From Membranipora membranacea (lineage: Eukaryota > Bryozoa > Gymnolaemata > Cheilostomatida > Membraniporidae), in NCBI GenBank assembly GCA_914767715.1, contig OU612068.1, forward strand, positions 21,452,001 through 21,516,000: a DNA stretch of 64,000 nt, in the 5' to 3' direction. Shown piece after piece: positions 32,198-44,100 of the stretch; the first letter of the stretch is position 1; each line of letters begins with the position of its first letter. Under the pieces are notes generated by a model. The model did not search any database. It worked only from the letters and a program-made list of their open reading frames with translations, and was not told where the DNA came from. Made by a program: the position numbers and the translations under genes.

Positions 32198-35100
32198 TAA
32201 GAGCTTGAACTGGTTGCAGTTTGATAGAAATCCGACAGAGATTTAATTTTCTGATGCTGCCGTTTGGCATGTTTTTTTAGAGCAAAAGTGACCCCCATTA
32301 AGACGGACGCTGACGGAGAACGAAAAGCCGCAGAGCCAAACGGTTTGCAGATTCGAGATCAGCAGGAGTTGCTCCTCCTTATGAAGTTAGTAAGAAGCAA
32401 ATCTATTTTTTGATCCGAGCGAAAAAAAAGCATGATACCCACCCTTGGTATATTTTTGTAATTTTCAAGTCAGCGTTATGACTAACCTGTTAATCCGAGG
32501 GTTCCAATATTTTGCAGTTTGAATGAGGTCAATAAGAGCTTGAACTGGTTGCAGTTTGATAGAAATCCGACAGAGATTTAATTTTCTGATGCTGCCGTTT
32601 GGCATGTTTTTTTAGAGCAAAAGTGACCCCCATTAAGACGGACGCTGACGGAGAACGAAAAGCCGCAGAGCCAAACGGTTTGCAGATTCGAGATCAGCAG
32701 GAGTTGCTCCTCCTTATGAAGTTAGTAAGAAGCAAATCTATTTTTTGATCCGAGCGAAAAAAAAGCATGATACCCACCCTTGGTATATTTTTGTAATTTT
32801 CAAGTCAGCGTTATGACTAACCTGTTAATCCGAGGGTTCCAATATTTTGCAGTTTGAATGAGGTCAATAAGAGCTTGAACTGGTTGCAGTTTGATAGAAA
32901 TCCGACAGAGATTTAATTTTCTGATGCTGCCGTTTGGCATGTTTTTTTAGAGCAAAAGTGACCCCCATTAAGACGGACGCTGACGGAGAACGAAAAGCCG
33001 CAGAGCCAAACGGTTTGCAGATTCGAGATCAGCAGGAGTTGCTCCTCCTTATGAAGTTAGTAAGAAGCAAATCTATTTTTTGATCCGAGCGAAAAAAAAG
33101 CATGATACCCACCCTTGGTATATTTTTGTAATTTTCAAGTCAGCGTTATGACTAACCTGTTAATCCGAGGGTTCCAATATTTTGCAGTTTGAATGAGGTC
33201 AATAAGAGCTTGAACTGGTTGCAGTTTGATAGAAATCCGACAGAGATTTAATTTTCTGATGCTGCCGTTTGGCATGTTTTTTTAGAGCAAAAGTGACCCC
33301 CATTAAGACGGACGCTGACGGAGAACGAAAAGCCGCAGAGCCAAACGGTTTGCAGATTCGAGATCAGCAGGAGTTGCTCCTCCTTATGAAGTTAGTAAGA
33401 AGCAAATCTATTTTTTGATCCGAGCGAAAAAAAAGCATGATACCCACCCTTGGTATATTTTTGTAATTTTCAAGTCAGCGTTATGACTAACCTGTTAATC
33501 CGAGGGTTCCAATATTTTGCAGTTTGAATGAGGTCAATAAGAGCTTGAACTGGTTGCAGTTTGATAGAAATCCGACAGAGATTTAATTTTCTGATGCTGC
33601 CGTTTGGCATGTTTTTTTAGAGCAAAAGTGACCCCCATTAAGACGGACGCTGACGGAGAACGAAAAGCCGCAGAGCCAAACGGTTTGCAGATTCGAGATC
33701 AGCAGGAGTTGCTCCTCCTTATGAAGTTAGTAAGAAGCAAATCTATTTTTTGATCCGAGCGAAAAAAAAGCATGATACCCACCCTTGGTATATTTTTGTA
33801 ATTTTCAAGTCAGCGTTATGACTAACCTGTTAATCCGAGGGTTCCAATATTTTGCAGTTTGAATGAGGTCAATAAGAGCTTGAACTGGTTGCAGTTTGAT
33901 AGAAATCCGACAGAGATTTAATTTTCTGATGCTGCCGTTTGGCATGTTTTTTTAGAGCAAAAGTGACCCCCATTAAGACGGACGCTGACGGAGAACGAAA
34001 AGCCGCAGAGCCAAACGGTTTGCAGATTCGAGATCAGCAGGAGTTGCTCCTCCTTATGAAGTTAGTAAGAAGCAAATCTATTTTTTGATCCGAGCGAAAA
34101 AAAAGCATGATACCCACCCTTGGTATATTTTTGTAATTTTCAAGTCAGCGTTATGACTAACCTGTTAATCCGAGGGTTCCAATATTTTGCAGTTTGAATG
34201 AGGTCAATAAGAGCTTGAACTGGTTGCAGTTTGATAGAAATCCGACAGAGATTTAATTTTCTGATGCTGCCGTTTGGCATGTTTTTTTAGAGCAAAAGTG
34301 ACCCCCATTAAGACGGACGCTGACGGAGAACGAAAAGCCGCAGAGCCAAACGGTTTGCAGATTCGAGATCAGCAGGAGTTGCTCCTCCTTATGAAGTTAG
34401 TAAGAAGCAAATCTATTTTTTGATCCGAGCGAAAAAAAAGCATGATACCCACCCTTGGTATATTTTTGTAATTTTCAAGTCAGCGTTATGACTAACCTGT
34501 TAATCCGAGGGTTCCAATATTTTGCAGTTTGAATGAGGTCAATAAGAGCTTGAACTGGTTGCAGTTTGATAGAAATCCGACAGAGATTTAATTTTCTGAT
34601 GCTGCCGTTTGGCATGTTTTTTTAGAGCAAAAGTGACCCCCATTAAGACGGACGCTGACGGAGAACGAAAAGCCGCAGAGCCAAACGGTTTGCAGATTCG
34701 AGATCAGCAGGAGTTGCTCCTCCTTATGAAGTTAGTAAGAAGCAAATCTATTTTTTGATCCGAGCGAAAAAAAAGCATGATACCCACCCTTGGTATATTT
34801 TTGTAATTTTCAAGTCAGCGTTATGACTAACCTGTTAATCCGAGGGTTCCAATATTTTGCAGTTTGAATGAGGTCAATAAGAGCTTGAACTGGTTGCAGT
34901 TTGATAGAAATCCGACAGAGATTTAATTTTCTGATGCTGCCGTTTGGCATGTTTTTTTAGAGCAAAAGTGACCCCCATTAAGACGGACGCTGACGGAGAA
35001 CGAAAAGCCGCAGAGCCAAACGGTTTGCAGATTCGAGATCAGCAGGAGTTGCTCCTCCTTATGAAGTTAGTAAGAAGCAAATCTATTTTTTGATCCGAGC

Positions 35101-38100
35101 GAAAAAAAAGCATGATACCCACCCTTGGTATATTTTTGTAATTTTCAAGTCAGCGTTATGACTAACCTGTTAATCCGAGGGTTCCAATATTTTGCAGTTT
35201 GAATGAGGTCAATAAGAGCTTGAACTGGTTGCAGTTTGATAGAAATCCGACAGAGATTTAATTTTCTGATGCTGCCGTTTGGCATGTTTTTTTAGAGCAA
35301 AAGTGACCCCCATTAAGACGGACGCTGACGGAGAACGAAAAGCCGCAGAGCCAAACGGTTTGCAGATTCGAGATCAGCAGGAGTTGCTCCTCCTTATGAA
35401 GTTAGTAAGAAGCAAATCTATTTTTTGATCCGAGCGAAAAAAAAGCATGATACCCACCCTTGGTATATTTTTGTAATTTTCAAGTCAGCGTTATGACTAA
35501 CCTGTTAATCCGAGGGTTCCAATATTTTGCAGTTTGAATGAGGTCAATAAGAGCCTGAACTGGTTGCAGTTTGATAGAAATCCGACAGAGATTTAATTTT
35601 CTGATGCTGCCGCTTGGCATGTTTTTTTAGAGCAAAAGTGACCCCCATTAAGACGGACGCTGACGGAGAACGAAAAGCCGCAGAGCCAAACGGTTTGCAG
35701 ATTCGAGATCAGCAGGAGTTGCTCCTCCTTATGAAGTTAGTAAGAAGCAAATCTATTTTTTGATCCGAGCGAAAAAAAAGCATGATACCCACCCTTGGTA
35801 TATTTTTGTAATTTTCAAGTCAGCGTTATGACTAACCTGTTAATCCGAGGGTTCCAATATTTTGCAGTTTGAATGAGGTCAATAAGAGCTTGAACTGGTT
35901 GCAGTTTGATAGAAATCCGACAGAGATTTAATTTTCTGATGCTGCCGTTTGGCATGTTTTTTTAGAGCAAAAGTGACCCCCATTAAGACGGACGCTGACG
36001 GAGAACGAAAAGCCGCAGAGCCAAACGGTTTGCAGATTCGAGATCAGCAGGAGTTGCTCCTCCTTATGAAGTTAGTAAGAAGCAAATCTATTTTTTGATC
36101 CGAGCGAAAAAAAAGCATGATACCCACCCTTGGTATATTTTTGTAATTTTCAAGTCAGCGTTATGACTAACCTGTTAATCCGAGGGTTCCAATATTTTGC
36201 AGTTTGAATGAGGTCAATAAGAGCCTGAACTGGTTGCAGTTTGATAGAAATCCGACAGAGATTTAATTTTCTGATGCTGCCGCTTGGCATGTTTTTTTAG
36301 AGCAAAAGTGACCCCCATTAAGACGGACGCTGACGGAGAACGAAAAGCCGCAGAGCCAAACGGTTTGCAGATTCGAGATCAGCAGGAGTTGCTCCTCCTT
36401 ATGAAGTTAGTAAGAAGCAAATCTATTTTTTGATCCGAGCGAAAAAAAAGCATGATACCCACCCTTGGTATATTTTTGTAATTTTCAAGTCAGCGTTATG
36501 ACTAACCTGTTAATCCGAGGGTTCCAATATTTTGCAGTTTGAATGAGGTCAATAAGAGCTTGAACTGGTTGCAGTTTGATAGAAATCCGACAGAGATTTA
36601 ATTTTCTGATGCTGCCGTTTGGCATGTTTTTTTAGAGCAAAAGTGACCCCCATTAAGACGGACGCTGACGGAGAACGAAAAGCCGCAGAGCCAAACGGTT
36701 TGCAGATTCGAGATCAGCAGGAGTTGCTCCTCCTTATGAAGTTAGTAAGAAGCAAATCTATTTTTTGATCCGAGCGAAAAAAAAGCATGATACCCACCCT
36801 TGGTATATTTTTGTAATTTTCAAGTCAGCGTTATGACTAACCTGTTAATCCGAGGGTTCCAATATTTTGCAGTTTGAATGAGGTCAATAAGAGCTTGAAC
36901 TGGTTGCAGTTTGATAGAAATCCGACAGAGATTTAATTTTCTGATGCTGCCGTTTGGCATGTTTTTTTAGAGCAAAAGTGACCCCCATTAAGACGGACGC
37001 TGACGGAGAACGAAAAGCCGCAGAGCCAAACGGTTTGCAGATTCGAGATCAGCAGGAGTTGCTCCTCCTTATGAAGTTAGTAAGAAGCAAATCTATTTTT
37101 TGATCCGAGCGAAAAAAAAGCATGATACCCACCCTTGGTATATTTTTGTAATTTTCAAGTCAGCGTTATGACTAACCTGTTAATCCGAGGGTTCCAATAT
37201 TTTGCAGTTTGAATGAGGTCAATAAGAGCTTGAACTGGTTGCAGTTTGATAGAAATCCGACAGAGATTTAATTTTCTGATGCTGCCGTTTGGCATGTTTT
37301 TTTAGAGCAAAAGTGACCCCCATTAAGACGGACGCTGACGGAGAACGAAAAGCCGCAGAGCCAAACGGTTTGCAGATTCGAGATCAGCAGGAGTTGCTCC
37401 TCCTTATGAAGTTAGTAAGAAGCAAATCTATTTTTTGATCCGAGCGAAAAAAAAGCATGATACCCACCCTTGGTATATTTTTGTAATTTTCAAGTCAGCG
37501 TTATGACTAACCTGTTAATCCGAGGGTTCCAATATTTTGCAGTTTGAATGAGGTCAATAAGAGCTTGAACTGGTTGCAGTTTGATAGAAATCCGACAGAG
37601 ATTTAATTTTCTGATGCTGCCGTTTGGCATGTTTTTTTAGAGCAAAAGTGACCCCCATTAAGACGGACGCTGACGGAGAACGAAAAGCCGCAGAGCCAAA
37701 CGGTTTGCAGATTCGAGATCAGCAGGAGTTGCTCCTCCTTATGAAGTTAGTAAGAAGCAAATCTATTTTTTGATCCGAGCGAAAAAAAAGCATGATACCC
37801 ACCCTTGGTATATTTTTGTAATTTTCAAGTCAGCGTTATGACTAACCTGTTAATCCGAGGGTTCCAATATTTTGCAGTTTGAATGAGGTCAATAAGAGCT
37901 TGAACTGGTTGCAGTTTGATAGAAATCCGACAGAGATTTAATTTTCTGATGCTGCCGTTTGGCATGTTTTTTTAGAGCAAAAGTGACCCCCATTAAGACG
38001 GACGCTGACGGAGAACGAAAAGCCGCAGAGCCAAACGGTTTGCAGATTCGAGATCAGCAGGAGTTGCTCCTCCTTATGAAGTTAGTAAGAAGCAAATCTA

Positions 38101-41100
38101 TTTTTTGATCCGAGCGAAAAAAAAGCATGATACCCACCCTTGGTATATTTTTGTAATTTTCAAGTCAGCGTTATGACTAACCTGTTAATCCGAGGGTTCC
38201 AATATTTTGCAGTTTGAATGAGGTCAATAAGAGCTTGAACTGGTTGCAGTTTGATAGAAATCCGACAGAGATTTAATTTTCTGATGCTGCCGTTTGGCAT
38301 GTTTTTTTAGAGCAAAAGTGACCCCCATTAAGACGGACGCTGACGGAGAACGAAAAGCCGCAGAGCCAAACGGTTTGCAGATTCGAGATCAGCAGGAGTT
38401 GCTCCTCCTTATGAAGTTAGTAAGAAGCAAATCTATTTTTTGATCCGAGCGAAAAAAAAGCATGATACCCACCCTTGGTATATTTTTGTAATTTTCAAGT
38501 CAGCGTTATGACTAACCTGTTAATCCGAGGGTTCCAATATTTTGCAGTTTGAATGAGGTCAATAAGAGCCTGAACTGGTTGCAGTTTGATAGAAATCCGA
38601 CAGAGATTTAATTTTCTGATGCTGCCGCTTGGCATGTTTTTTTAGAGCAAAAGTGACCCCCATTAAGACGGACGCTGACGGAGAACGAAAAGCCGCAGAG
38701 CCAAACGGTTTGCAGATTCGAGATCAGCAGGAGTTGCTCCTCCTTATGAAGTTAGTAAGAAGCAAATCTATTTTTTGATCCGAGCGAAAAAAAAGCATGA
38801 TACCCACCCTTGGTATATTTTTGTAATTTTCAAGTCAGCGTTATGACTAACCTGTTAATCCGAGGGTTCCAATATTTTGCAGTTTGAATGAGGTCAATAA
38901 GAGCTTGAACTGGTTGCAGTTTGATAGAAATCCGACAGAGATTTAATTTTCTGATGCTGCCGTTTGGCATGTTTTTTTAGAGCAAAAGTGACCCCCATTA
39001 AGACGGACGCTGACGGAGAACGAAAAGCCGCAGAGCCAAACGGTTTGCAGATTCGAGATCAGCAGGAGTTGCTCCTCCTTATGAAGTTAGTAAGAAGCAA
39101 ATCTATTTTTTGATCCGAGCGAAAAAAAAGCATGATACCCACCCTTGGTATATTTTTGTAATTTTCAAGTCAGCGTTATGACTAACCTGTTAATCCGAGG
39201 GTTCCAATATTTTGCAGTTTGAATGAGGTCAATAAGAGCTTGAACTGGTTGCAGTTTGATAGAAATCCGACAGAGATTTAATTTTCTGATGCTGCCGTTT
39301 GGCATGTTTTTTTAGAGCAAAAGTGACCCCCATTAAGACGGACGCTGACGGAGAACGAAAAGCCGCAGAGCCAAACGGTTTGCAGATTCGAGATCAGCAG
39401 GAGTTGCTCCTCCTTATGAAGTTAGTAAGAAGCAAATCTATTTTTTGATCCGAGCGAAAAAAAAGCATGATACCCACCCTTGGTATATTTTTGTAATTTT
39501 CAAGTCAGCGTTATGACTAACCTGTTAATCCGAGGGTTCCAATATTTTGCAGTTTGAATGAGGTCAATAAGAGCTTGAACTGGTTGCAGTTTGATAGAAA
39601 TCCGACAGAGATTTAATTTTCTGATGCTGCCGTTTGGCATGTTTTTTTAGAGCAAAAGTGACCCCCATTAAGACGGACGCTGACGGAGAACGAAAAGCCG
39701 CAGAGCCAAACGGTTTGCAGATTCGAGATCAGCAGGAGTTGCTCCTCCTTATGAAGTTAGTAAGAAGCAAATCTATTTTTTGATCCGAGCGAAAAAAAAG
39801 CATGATACCCACCCTTGGTATATTTTTGTAATTTTCAAGTCAGCGTTATGACTAACCTGTTAATCCGAGGGTTCCAATATTTTGCAGTTTGAATGAGGTC
39901 AATAAGAGCTTGAACTGGTTGCAGTTTGATAGAAATCCGACAGAGATTTAATTTTCTGATGCTGCCGTTTGGCATGTTTTTTTAGAGCAAAAGTGACCCC
40001 CATTAAGACGGACGCTGACGGAGAACGAAAAGCCGCAGAGCCAAACGGTTTGCAGATTCGAGATCAGCAGGAGTTGCTCCTCCTTATGAAGTTAGTAAGA
40101 AGCAAATCTATTTTTTGATCCGAGCGAAAAAAAAGCATGATACCCACCCTTGGTATATTTTTGTAATTTTCAAGTCAGCGTTATGACTAACCTGTTAATC
40201 CGAGGGTTCCAATATTTTGCAGTTTGAATGAGGTCAATAAGAGCTTGAACTGGTTGCAGTTTGATAGAAATCCGACAGAGATTTAATTTTCTGATGCTGC
40301 CGTTTGGCATGTTTTTTTAGAGCAAAAGTGACCCCCATTAAGACGGACGCTGACGGAGAACGAAAAGCCGCAGAGCCAAACGGTTTGCAGATTCGAGATC
40401 AGCAGGAGTTGCTCCTCCTTATGAAGTTAGTAAGAAGCAAATCTATTTTTTGATCCGAGCGAAAAAAAAGCATGATACCCACCCTTGGTATATTTTTGTA
40501 ATTTTCAAGTCAGCGTTATGACTAACCTGTTAATCCGAGGGTTCCAATATTTTGCAGTTTGAATGAGGTCAATAAGAGCTTGAACTGGTTGCAGTTTGAT
40601 AGAAATCCGACAGAGATTTAATTTTCTGATGCTGCCGTTTGGCATGTTTTTTTAGAGCAAAAGTGACCCCCATTAAGACGGACGCTGACGGAGAACGAAA
40701 AGCCGCAGAGCCAAACGGTTTGCAGATTCGAGATCAGCAGGAGTTGCTCCTCCTTATGAAGTTAGTAAGAAGCAAATCTATTTTTTGATCCGAGCGAAAA
40801 AAAAGCATGATACCCACCCTTGGTATATTTTTGTAATTTTCAAGTCAGCGTTATGACTAACCTGTTAATCCGAGGGTTCCAATATTTTGCAGTTTGAATG
40901 AGGTCAATAAGAGCTTGAACTGGTTGCAGTTTGATAGAAATCCGACAGAGATTTAATTTTCTGATGCTGCCGTTTGGCATGTTTTTTTAGAGCAAAAGTG
41001 ACCCCCATTAAGACGGACGCTGACGGAGAACGAAAAGCCGCAGAGCCAAACGGTTTGCAGATTCGAGATCAGCAGGAGTTGCTCCTCCTTATGAAGTTAG

Positions 41101-44100
41101 TAAGAAGCAAATCTATTTTTTGATCCGAGCGAAAAAAAAGCATGATACCCACCCTTGGTATATTTTTGTAATTTTCAAGTCAGCGTTATGACTAACCTGT
41201 TAATCCGAGGGTTCCAATATTTTGCAGTTTGAATGAGGTCAATAAGAGCCTGAACTGGTTGCAGTTTGATAGAAATCCGACAGAGATTTAATTTTCTGAT
41301 GCTGCCGCTTGGCATGTTTTTTTAGAGCAAAAGTGACCCCCATTAAGACGGACGCTGACGGAGAACGAAAAGCCGCAGAGCCAAACGGTTTGCAGATTCG
41401 AGATCAGCAGGAGTTGCTCCTCCTTATGAAGTTAGTAAGAAGCAAATCTATTTTTTGATCCGAGCGAAAAAAAAGCATGATACCCACCCTTGGTATATTT
41501 TTGTAATTTTCAAGTCAGCGTTATGACTAACCTGTTAATCCGAGGGTTCCAATATTTTGCAGTTTGAATGAGGTCAATAAGAGCTTGAACTGGTTGCAGT
41601 TTGATAGAAATCCGACAGAGATTTAATTTTCTGATGCTGCCGTTTGGCATGTTTTTTTAGAGCAAAAGTGACCCCCATTAAGACGGACGCTGACGGAGAA
41701 CGAAAAGCCGCAGAGCCAAACGGTTTGCAGATTCGAGATCAGCAGGAGTTGCTCCTCCTTATGAAGTTAGTAAGAAGCAAATCTATTTTTTGATCCGAGC
41801 GAAAAAAAAGCATGATACCCACCCTTGGTATATTTTTGTAATTTTCAAGTCAGCGTTATGACTAACCTGTTAATCCGAGGGTTCCAATATTTTGCAGTTT
41901 GAATGAGGTCAATAAGAGCTTGAACTGGTTGCAGTTTGATAGAAATCCGACAGAGATTTAATTTTCTGATGCTGCCGTTTGGCATGTTTTTTTAGAGCAA
42001 AAGTGACCCCCATTAAGACGGACGCTGACGGAGAACGAAAAGCCGCAGAGCCAAACGGTTTGCAGATTCGAGATCAGCAGGAGTTGCTCCTCCTTATGAA
42101 GTTAGTAAGAAGCAAATCTATTTTTTGATCCGAGCGAAAAAAAAGCATGATACCCACCCTTGGTATATTTTTGTAATTTTCAAGTCAGCGTTATGACTAA
42201 CCTGTTAATCCGAGGGTTCCAATATTTTGCAGTTTGAATGAGGTCAATAAGAGCTTGAACTGGTTGCAGTTTGATAGAAATCCGACAGAGATTTAATTTT
42301 CTGATGCTGCCGTTTGGCATGTTTTTTTAGAGCAAAAGTGACCCCCATTAAGACGGACGCTGACGGAGAACGAAAAGCCGCAGAGCCAAACGGTTTGCAG
42401 ATTCGAGATCAGCAGGAGTTGCTCCTCCTTATGAAGTTAGTAAGAAGCAAATCTATTTTTTGATCCGAGCGAAAAAAAAGCATGATACCCACCCTTGGTA
42501 TATTTTTGTAATTTTCAAGTCAGCGTTATGACTAACCTGTTAATCCGAGGGTTCCAATATTTTGCAGTTTGAATGAGGTCAATAAGAGCTTGAACTGGTT
42601 GCAGTTTGATAGAAATCCGACAGAGATTTAATTTTCTGATGCTGCCGTTTGGCATGTTTTTTTAGAGCAAAAGTGACCCCCATTAAGACGGACGCTGACG
42701 GAGAACGAAAAGCCGCAGAGCCAAACGGTTTGCAGATTCGAGATCAGCAGGAGTTGCTCCTCCTTATGAAGTTAGTAAGAAGCAAATCTATTTTTTGATC
42801 CGAGCGAAAAAAAAGCATGATACCCACCCTTGGTATATTTTTGTAATTTTCAAGTCAGCGTTATGACTAACCTGTTAATCCGAGGGTTCCAATATTTTGC
42901 AGTTTGAATGAGGTCAATAAGAGCTTGAACTGGTTGCAGTTTGATAGAAATCCGACAGAGATTTAATTTTCTGATGCTGCCGTTTGGCATGTTTTTTTAG
43001 AGCAAAAGTGACCCCCATTAAGACGGACGCTGACGGAGAACGAAAAGCCGCAGAGCCAAACGGTTTGCAGATTCGAGATCAGCAGGAGTTGCTCCTCCTT
43101 ATGAAGTTAGTAAGAAGCAAATCTATTTTTTGATCCGAGCGAAAAAAAAGCATGATACCCACCCTTGGTATATTTTTGTAATTTTCAAGTCAGCGTTATG
43201 ACTAACCTGTTAATCCGAGGGTTCCAATATTTTGCAGTTTGAATGAGGTCAATAAGAGCTTGAACTGGTTGCAGTTTGATAGAAATCCGACAGAGATTTA
43301 ATTTTCTGATGCTGCCGTTTGGCATGTTTTTTTAGAGCAAAAGTGACCCCCATTAAGACGGACGCTGACGGAGAACGAAAAGCCGCAGAGCCAAACGGTT
43401 TGCAGATTCGAGATCAGCAGGAGTTGCTCCTCCTTATGAAGTTAGTAAGAAGCAAATCTATTTTTTGATCCGAGCGAAAAAAAAGCATGATACCCACCCT
43501 TGGTATATTTTTGTAATTTTCAAGTCAGCGTTATGACTAACCTGTTAATCCGAGGGTTCCAATATTTTGCAGTTTGAATGAGGTCAATAAGAGCTTGAAC
43601 TGGTTGCAGTTTGATAGAAATCCGACAGAGATTTAATTTTCTGATGCTGCCGTTTGGCATGTTTTTTTAGAGCAAAAGTGACCCCCATTAAGACGGACGC
43701 TGACGGAGAACGAAAAGCCGCAGAGCCAAACGGTTTGCAGATTCGAGATCAGCAGGAGTTGCTCCTCCTTATGAAGTTAGTAAGAAGCAAATCTATTTTT
43801 TGATCCGAGCGAAAAAAAAGCATGATACCCACCCTTGGTATATTTTTGTAATTTTCAAGTCAGCGTTATGACTAACCTGTTAATCCGAGGGTTCCAATAT
43901 TTTGCAGTTTGAATGAGGTCAATAAGAGCTTGAACTGGTTGCAGTTTGATAGAAATCCGACAGAGATTTAATTTTCTGATGCTGCCGTTTGGCATGTTTT
44001 TTTAGAGCAAAAGTGACCCCCATTAAGACGGACGCTGACGGAGAACGAAAAGCCGCAGAGCCAAACGGTTTGCAGATTCGAGATCAGCAGGAGTTGCTCC

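Noticed and set aside
32350-32366. CENP-B-box-like stretch in the satellite unit (TTCG then CAGG)
   Set aside because: Two of the nine core positions do not match and the match is no better than expected for a 335-base unit. Not used as evidence for a centromere.
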